A DNA stretch of 64,000 nt, taken from contig CAVPLC010000034.1 of NCBI GenBank assembly GCA_963705835.1, positions 13,005-77,004 of the forward strand. Direction: 5' to 3'. Source of the stretch: Palsa-504 sp963705835 (GTDB taxonomy: Bacteria > Actinomycetota > Actinomycetes > Streptosporangiales > Streptosporangiaceae). The translations under genes and the position numbers were made by a program. The notes beneath the pieces are model-generated. The model saw only the letters and a program-made list of their open reading frames with translations, had not been told where the DNA came from and did no database searches. This document shows positions 58,526 to 64,000 of this stretch, in pieces (positions within the stretch are counted from its first letter, which is position 1; each line of letters begins with the position of its first letter).

Positions 58526-60874
58526 TTACCGGAGTAGCGCCCGGAATCGCCTGGGAGGGGGCGGGATGATGCGGCCGCCTGCGGGCTGCCCGTCGGTAGC
58601 GCGCGCCGGTGAGATGATGGCCGCCTGCAGACGACGGACGACGTCAAGGTGGTCGTCGGTCCAGATCATCCGGACGGCGGTGGCGCTGGCTCTGCCGTCG
58701 TCACCGAGCAGGTCGCGGCGTACGGCCCGGACAAGGCGGCCGTCGGCGGCCTTGTCGTGAGCGAGCGGCTGGGGCAGCTCACCGCCGGTGATCATGGTGG
58801 TCGCGAGACCGTCGTACCAGCCCGTGACGCGTTCAGCGGTGCCCAGAATCTCATGGCGTGCGGCGGCCACATCGCCGTCTGCCTGGCCGTCGTCGCCTCG
58901 CCAGAGGTCCAGTACCGCGTCAGCCTGCAGACGCAATCCGACGACCCCGGTGACCAGCCCGGCCGCATCGGCGAGCGGGAACCGTTTCGCACCGCGCTCG
59001 GCCAGGTACGTGCGGAACGCGTCATCGAGCCGGCGCGACGCCGCAGCGGCCCGGGCAGCGTCGCCGGCCAGAGCGGGGGGTGCGGGTGTGCTCGGGTCGC
59101 CGCGTGACATCCCGAATCGCACGGTGCTGGCGAGGTAGCCCGCGCCGTCGGCGTACGCCTCCGCCAGCGCCTGGCGAAGCGCAGGCGCCGCGCCCCGCGG
59201 CCAGAAGAGGATACCCACGGCCAGGCTCACGCCAACCCCGATGGCAATGTCTTCGATCCGCACCAGGCCGACGCGCCATCCGGTCGGCTGGATGATGTTG
59301 AACAAGATCACCAGTGTGAGCGTGAACGCCGCCTGCCCCCCGGCGAACGAGATGACCGCTGGAGCGACCCCGGCGAGAAAGACCGCCAGCGGCAGCAGGA
59401 ACCACAGCAGCGTGGTGTTCGTGCCGATTCCCACGAGCAGGGCCGCGCCGACGATGAAACCCGCTACCGTGCCGAGCATGGCGCGAACGGCGTCCTGCCC
59501 GGTGTTCAGCGCATTCGAGCGCAGCACCGACAGCGCGCCGAGGACCACCCAGAACGAGTGCTGGACCCCGGTCAGTCTCGCGGCGAGCACCGCCAGCCCC
59601 AGCCCGGCGGCACCACGCAAGCTGTTGTGCAGCCAGACCGAGTGCGGCTCGAGGTAGGACGTGATCCGTTCCCGCGCGGCGGACAGCGTTCCCGGCACAC
59701 CCTCTGGCTGGCGGCCAAGCCACCGCTCCCGCCAGCTCCGTCGCTCGGCGGCCGCGGTCAGCTCGACGTTGCGCGCGATGATCGAGACCGCGTAGCTCAG
59801 CTCCTCCGCACGGAAGGCGGGGTCAAGCGAGGTGATGAACTCCATGCCCGGCTCCCCGCCCGCGGCAGGGTCGCTCGCTGGCCGCGGGGACCGGACCGGC
59901 AGGTCGGCCGTCACGCCCTCCTGCAATTTCGCGTGCTCAGCAGCCAGTTCGGTCAGCGCGGCGTCGAGCTCATCGCTGCTCCCGCCCTTGGAGTCGAGGA
60001 GATCCGCGGCACGGTCGAGAACCGCGGCCGCGGCCTCCTTGACCCTCAGCGCTGCGCGGTTGACGCCGTCGCGGTGGAGCCCAGGCTGAATGACAATGCT
60101 GTTCAGCCAGATCAGCTCGTCTACCAGGCGCACGGTCGTCCTAGCGGGAGTGCTCAGCCCGGTCGGGCGGTAGGGCGTCGCCAGGAAGGCACTGCGCAGC
60201 GCCTCGACTGCCTGGTCCGCCTGCGCAACCGCGTGATCACGATCCAGCGCAAATTGTTCGTCCATCCCGCTGAGCAGGTACGCGAGCCCCGCACGCAGCC
60301 GGAGGGCCAGCGCCCGGCAGGCAGCGGCCGCGGCACCACGCAGCCGGTCGCGCGCTGGCGCGGGCCACAGGAGCGCCGTCGCAACCAGCGCGACGGCTCC
60401 GGCCATCCCCCAGCCGGCCAGCCGGTCGGGCACGGCCGACGCCGGAGCGGCCAGCGACACGGGCAAGATGAACGCCAGCAGCAGCGCCGTGGTCGCCCCG
60501 GCCAGCACCGAGCTGACTACGCCAGCAAAGATCACGCCGAACCCCACCAGCGCCATCGCGACGGCCGCGAGCCATGCGGTCTGCGAGGCTAGCGTGGCGA
60601 GGCAGACGAAGACCCCGCCGGTCACGGCGAGCGCTGCCTCCGCCTGGAGCCGTTCCGCCATGGAGCCGCCGAAGTCGACCAAGAGCAGCATCGCGAAAGA
60701 CCCGAACGCCGCGAACGTGGCCAACTGCGGGTTGCCGATGACCTTGTCGCCCAAGGCGAACATGGCCGGCATGATGATCGCTGTCCGGGTGGCACGGCGC
60801 AGTGCGGCGAAGCCGCGGTCGCGCTGGCCGAGCCACCGCAGGGGGTGCAAGTGCGGCGGCTGCATATCCGGCAT
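58526..60874 (-). CDS. FUSC family transporter-like membrane protein (aromatic acid exporter type)
   Basis: 782 residues with two copies of a six-helix domain: residues 25-185 (ATFAAFGSFAMLLLVDFGGS, AVTGGVFVCLATLASQTAWL) and 415-570 (TGVQHSFWVVLGALSVLRSN, GFIVGAALLVGIGTNTTLLW). Each is followed by a soluble helical part. This matches FUSC/YccS/AaeB proteins. ATG 60874 is chosen because GGAGGG lies 12 nt upstream; the GTG at 60895 would put that site inside the gene. Two direct repeats lie 34-61 bases upstream. Confidence 0.85.
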   Translation of the reverse strand: MPDMQPPHLHPLRWLGQRDRGFAALRRATRTAIIMPAMFALGDKVIGNPQLATFAAFGSFAMLLLVDFGGSMAERLQAEAALAVTGGVFVCLATLASQTAWLAAVAMALVGFGVIFAGVVSSVLAGATTALLLAFILPVSLAAPASAVPDRLAGWGMAGAVALVATALLWPAPARDRLRGAAAAACRALALRLRAGLAYLLSGMDEQFALDRDHAVAQADQAVEALRSAFLATPYRPTGLSTPARTTVRLVDELIWLNSIVIQPGLHRDGVNRAALRVKEAAAAVLDRAADLLDSKGGSSDELDAALTELAAEHAKLQEGVTADLPVRSPRPASDPAAGGEPGMEFITSLDPAFRAEELSYAVSIIARNVELTAAAERRSWRERWLGRQPEGVPGTLSAARERITSYLEPHSVWLHNSLRGAAGLGLAVLAARLTGVQHSFWVVLGALSVLRSNALNTGQDAVRAMLGTVAGFIVGAALLVGIGTNTTLLWFLLPLAVFLAGVAPAVISFAGGQAAFTLTLVILFNIIQPTGWRVGLVRIEDIAIGVGVSLAVGILFWPRGAAPALRQALAEAYADGAGYLASTVRFGMSRGDPSTPAPPALAGDAARAAAASRRLDDAFRTYLAERGAKRFPLADAAGLVTGVVGLRLQADAVLDLWRGDDGQADGDVAAARHEILGTAERVTGWYDGLATTMITGGELPQPLAHDKAADGRLVRAVRRDLLGDDGRASATAVRMIWTDDHLDVVRRLQAAIISPARATDGQPAGGRIIPPPPRRFRALLR

Positions 60875-60907
60875 GTGCGAGAGCCCGCCCTCCACATCTA
60901 GGCATTA

Positions 60908-60935
60908 CCATCTTTGGCCACACCATCTTTGGCCA
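60908..60935. repeat. Direct repeat in the FUSC gene promoter
   Basis: CCATCTTTGGCCA occurs at 60908-60920 and again at 60923-60935, 15 bp apart. On the minus strand it reads TGGCCAAAGATGG twice, just upstream of the FUSC gene. Spaced direct repeats of this kind are often activator or repressor sites. Confidence 0.6.
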
Positions 60936-61131
60936 CCAGCATGCCCATAGCAACAGCGGGGGACCGCGGGAGGGCTAGCTACCGGCGGGCGTCCTGCCCG
61001 CCCGGCGACCATCAGGCAGGAATACCCGCAGGTCAGCCAGCTATGTCCCGGGTTTGGGACCCGACGCGCACGCGGCCAGTAACCTGGGGTTTCGTGACAA
61101 GCGAGGTCTCGCCCTTGACGGGGTTCTTGAC

Positions 61132-61728
61132 ATGAGTCATCAGTCCGCGCCGCCGGAGGCCGTCTACATCATCCGCCACGGCGAGAAGCCACAAGACCCC
61201 GCGCCCGAGCATAGGGCCGCGCACTCCGGCGTGGATTTCCTGGGCCATCAGAACGAGCACTCGCTGCTGCCGCGCGGCTGGCAGCGATCCGGCGCGCTGG
61301 CGGCACTGTTCGATCCCGCGCACGGTCCGCTGCGAGCCGGACTCCGGGTTCCCCGGACGCTGATCTCGCCGTGGTACGGACACCCGGGCAAGACCGCTGA
61401 GCACAGGACCCACCAGACGATCCGCGGGCTGTCGGACCGGCTCGGCATCGAGATAACGGCCGGCTTCGCCAAGGGAGAGGAGCCTCAGCTCGCCACCGCC
61501 GTGCTGAACAGCGGCCCCGGGGCGGTGCTGATCTGCTGGGAGCACAGCCACATTCCGGCGCTCGCGTCCGCGCTGCCGCTGGCCAGCGGCACCGTCATCC
61601 CGACGTCCTGGCCAGATGACCGCTACGACGTGATCTGGACGTTCACGCTCACCGCCGATGCCACGTACGCCTTCGGCCAGGTTCCGCAACTGCTGCTATC
61701 CGGTGACGCCGGCACCGTCATCACCTGA
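61132..61728 (+). CDS. Histidine phosphatase superfamily-like protein
   Basis: 198 residues. AVYIIRHGEKPQDPAP gives the RHG catalytic motif; RTLISPWYGHPG and LICWEHSHIPALASALP give the second half, with Glu-His. Such proteins hydrolyse phosphoesters or act on sugar phosphates. ATG 61132 starts close before the RHG motif as is usual. No signal peptide. Substrate unknown. Confidence 0.75.
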   Translation: MSHQSAPPEAVYIIRHGEKPQDPAPEHRAAHSGVDFLGHQNEHSLLPRGWQRSGALAALFDPAHGPLRAGLRVPRTLISPWYGHPGKTAEHRTHQTIRGLSDRLGIEITAGFAKGEEPQLATAVLNSGPGAVLICWEHSHIPALASALPLASGTVIPTSWPDDRYDVIWTFTLTADATYAFGQVPQLLLSGDAGTVIT

Positions 61729-61889
61729 ACGCCGTCCTGGACAGCACCGCTGCCCCTCGGCCCGTCAACCGGGCCCCCATCGGCAGCCAGCAGTTCACCG
61801 GCTGGGTCCGCTAGCCCAGCCGCGCACGGCTCGAGTGAGCCAGCTCAGCCGTCCATCTCACATTCACGAAATCACTTAAGGAGAGAGTC

Positions 61890-62747
61890 ATGCCCAAGTT
61901 CGAAACGCCGCAGCCGATCGCCATCACCGTCGACGTGATCCTCGGCGACGTCAAGATCATCGCCTCGGACCGTGCCGACACCGTCGTCGAGGTCCGGCCC
62001 TCCGATCCTTCCAAGAAGGACGACGTGCGCGCCGCCCAGGAAACCGAGGTCGACTTCGCCGCCGGCCACCTGACCGTGAAAGAGCCGAGGGGGTGGAAGA
62101 TGTACACCCCGTTCAGCGGCGACCCGTCGATCGACGTGACCATCGAGGTGCCCACCGGCTCCCGGCTGCACGGCACCGCCAGCATGTGCCGGTTCCTGGT
62201 CACCGGCGAGCTCGGCCAGTGCGAACTGAAGACGTCCGCCGGCGACCTGCAGCTGGAGAAGGCCGGCCCGCTGGAATTGCGGACCTCCGGCGGCAACATC
62301 ACCGTCGACCAGGTGGTGAGCAGGGCGAACATCGCCACCAGCACCGGCATCGTGCGCATCCGCGAGATCGACGGCAGCGCGGTCATCAAGAACTCCAACG
62401 GCGACAGCACGATCCGCGAAGTCGCCGGCGACCTCCGGGTGAACGCCGCCAACGGCAACATCACGGTCGAGCGCCCGCGGGGTTCGGTGACCGCGAAGAC
62501 CGCCAACGGCAACATCCGCATCGGCGACGCGTCGCGCGGCACCCTGCGGCTGGAGACGTCCATCGGCGAGCTGGAGGTCGGTATCCACCCGGGCAGCGCC
62601 GCGTACCTGGACGTCAACACCAAGGCAGGCACCGTGCAGAACCTGATGGAAAGCGCCGACCAGCCGGCGCAGAGCGAGGAAACCGTGCAGGTGTACGCCC
62701 GCAACTCGTTCGGCAACATCATCATCCGGCACGCCACCGCCTTCTGA
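61890..62747 (+). CDS. DUF4097 beta-strand-repeat protein
   Basis: 285 residues. After MPKFETPQPIAITVDVILGD the protein is a right-handed stack of repeating strands (GDLQLEKAGPLELRTSGGNI, STGIVRIREIDGSAVIKNSN, GNITVERPRGSVTAKTANGN, IRIGDASRGTLRLETSIGEL), the DUF4097 beta-helix. AAGGAGAG lies 4 nt before ATG. No signal peptide or membrane segment. Function unknown, often near envelope-stress genes. Confidence 0.9.
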   Translation: MPKFETPQPIAITVDVILGDVKIIASDRADTVVEVRPSDPSKKDDVRAAQETEVDFAAGHLTVKEPRGWKMYTPFSGDPSIDVTIEVPTGSRLHGTASMCRFLVTGELGQCELKTSAGDLQLEKAGPLELRTSGGNITVDQVVSRANIATSTGIVRIREIDGSAVIKNSNGDSTIREVAGDLRVNAANGNITVERPRGSVTAKTANGNIRIGDASRGTLRLETSIGELEVGIHPGSAAYLDVNTKAGTVQNLMESADQPAQSEETVQVYARNSFGNIIIRHATAF

Positions 62748-62994
62748 CCCACCAAGCTCCGCCAACGCACGCAGCACGAGCGGCGCCCGCGCCACCTGTC
62801 CGCAGGGCGCCGCTCAGCGGCCCACCCCACGACACCCCGTCACTTCCCTGACCGAGCGGGGCCGTGGGCCCGTCCCCCTGAGGGAGGGAGGCTAGGGCTG
62901 TCGATCTGGGGAATCCGAGAACTTTCAGGCGAGGGCGTTGCCCCCATCCCCGGGGCGCCTGGTGCGGGGAGGATCGCGGGGTTACGTTCAGCGC

Positions 62995-64000
62995 ATGCGC
63001 TTCGGGATCATCGACCATAACGACGACACGGGACGGCCGCACGTCCGGCAGGTCGCTGAGCGGCTGGAGCTGATCGAGGCCTACGACCGGTTGGGCTTCT
63101 ACGCCTACCACCTGACCGAGCACCACGGCACGCCGCTGGCCGTCACGCCGTCGCCGCACCTGATGCTGGCGGCGGCCGCGCAGCGGACCTCGCGGCTGCG
63201 GCTCGGGACGCTCATCACGATCTTGTCGCTGTACCACCCGATGCGCGTCATCGAGGAGGCGGTGACGCTGGACCAGCTGTCCAACGGGCGGCTCGATCTA
63301 GGCGTGGGCCGGGGCGTCTCGCCCGCCGAGCTCGCGTTCCACGGCGTGTCTGGCGAAGAGGAGGCACAAGGCCGGTTCGACGAGGCCTTCGCGATACTGC
63401 AGCAGGGGCTGACGTCGGACAGCGTGACCTTCGACGGGAAGTACTACAAGCTGCTTGACGCGCCGGTTACCTCGCGCCCGGTGCAGCGGCCGCACCCGCC
63501 GCTGTGGTACGGCACCCGGACGCTGGCCAAGGCGCAATGGTGCGCGCGGCTCGGCATGCCGATGATGGCGCTCGTCCCGTCGGAGGCCGTCCGTACACTG
63601 ACCGACGCCTACAAGGCCGAGTGGGCGTCGCTCGGGCGCTCTCTGGATGACCTGCCGCCGCTGGGCATCTCGCGGAACATGGTGCTGGCGCCGACCAGCG
63701 AGGAGGCGATGAAGATCGCCAACCGGGCCTTCGCGCGGTTCAAGGACAGCCTCTACTATCTCTGGAAGAGGTACGACATCCCGATCCCGCCGGTCATCCC
63801 AGCCGAGACGTTCGAGGGCATCCACGCGGTCGGCCACTTCTACGCCGGCGACCCAGCGGGCGCGCGCGAGTGGGTCGCCCGTCATCGCGACATCGGCGGG
63901 ATCAACTACATGGCGCTGGAAACATGCTTCGGCGACATGGCCAAGGAGGAGGCGCTGCAGTCAGCCGAACTCCTGGCCACCGAGGTGATGCCGCACTTCG
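62995..64000 (+). CDS. LLM-class flavin-dependent oxidoreductase (3' end outside window)
   Basis: Open from ATG 62995 to the window edge, 335 codons and still open. MRFGIIDHNDD, FYAYHLTEHHGTPLAVTPSP, AAAAQRTSRLRLGTLITILS, HPMRVIEEAVTLDQLSNGRL and LGVGRGVSPAELAFHG are the luciferase-like TIM-barrel blocks; WYGTRTLAKAQWCARLGMPM follows. It uses reduced FMN or F420 on an unknown substrate. It is probably 10-40 residues short of its natural end. Nothing certain lies in the 250-base gap before it. Confidence 0.88.
   Translation, partial: MRFGIIDHNDDTGRPHVRQVAERLELIEAYDRLGFYAYHLTEHHGTPLAVTPSPHLMLAAAAQRTSRLRLGTLITILSLYHPMRVIEEAVTLDQLSNGRLDLGVGRGVSPAELAFHGVSGEEEAQGRFDEAFAILQQGLTSDSVTFDGKYYKLLDAPVTSRPVQRPHPPLWYGTRTLAKAQWCARLGMPMMALVPSEAVRTLTDAYKAEWASLGRSLDDLPPLGISRNMVLAPTSEEAMKIANRAFARFKDSLYYLWKRYDIPIPPVIPAETFEGIHAVGHFYAGDPAGAREWVARHRDIGGINYMALETCFGDMAKEEALQSAELLATEVMPHF

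Noticed and set aside
63298..63885. Minus-strand frame opposite the LLM oxidoreductase
   Set aside because: Shadow frame; the plus strand carries a clear luciferase-like protein that stays open to the window end.

Overview
This is chromosomal DNA of a high-GC actinomycete. Evidence: strongly GC-rich third codon positions, GTG and TTG starts, leaderless-looking promoters, a mycothiol-dependent formaldehyde dehydrogenase, a DprE1-like flavoenzyme, ANTAR and MEDS regulators, many sigma factors and many TetR proteins. The protein styles fit a soil actinomycete (Streptosporangiales-like), but no marker here fixes the genus. I saw no rRNA, tRNA, CRISPR array, transposase or phage gene.

Layout. 0-2 kb: end of an FtsX-like permease and two coupled LolD-type ATPases. 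2-5 kb: an operon on the minus strand (mscR, a frameshifted sulfotransferase, a class IV aminotransferase) facing an AhpD-like gene. 5.6-10 kb: PhzF, an HpnB-like glycosyltransferase, a small membrane protein and a large GT-C-like membrane protein. 10-14.5 kb: a flotillin/NfeD-like pair, a scar made of two unrelated gene fragments, an MmcQ/YjbR protein, an amidohydrolase and exonuclease III. 14.5-18.8 kb: a large NB-ARC/TPR/BTAD regulator broken by two indels, an NTF2-like protein and a universal stress protein. 18.9-25 kb: a compact polyhydroxyalkanoate or fatty-acid operon (SDR, acyl-CoA synthetase, PhaC, PhaZ, acyl-CoA dehydrogenase). 25-33 kb: a MEDS/ATPase regulator, a DprE1 homologue, a secreted glycosidase and two sigma-factor gene pairs.

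33-56 kb is a stress and regulation island of many short, often duplicated genes: HTH, TetR/Hsp20, three STAS proteins (one truncated), three GAF-ANTAR proteins (one truncated), a SigB/SigF-type sigma factor, PRC-barrel, Rv1733c-like, LapA-like, GlsB-like and DUF1206 proteins, a UBP zinc finger, LysR, and a lone frameshifted sufB. Its core is a cassette [TetR, palindromic operators, small membrane protein] present twice in tandem, with decayed extra pieces and a third TetR nearby. 54-64 kb: YbhN-like, PAQR, desaturase, FUSC, phosphatase-like, DUF4097 and an LLM flavin oxidoreductase running off the end.

Three non-coding families look new to me: (1) an inverted-repeat element built on ACCACGG-n-CGTTCGG in several intergenic sites; (2) an AT-rich promoter motif, GAAACTAGCAATAT, placed exactly 44 nt before an ATG at two loci 18 kb apart; (3) a two-hairpin leader in front of STAS genes that buries the ribosome binding site. 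At least six 1-nt indels, five of them in or beside C or G runs, break otherwise well-conserved genes. They may be sequencing errors and should be settled before any gene is called dead.
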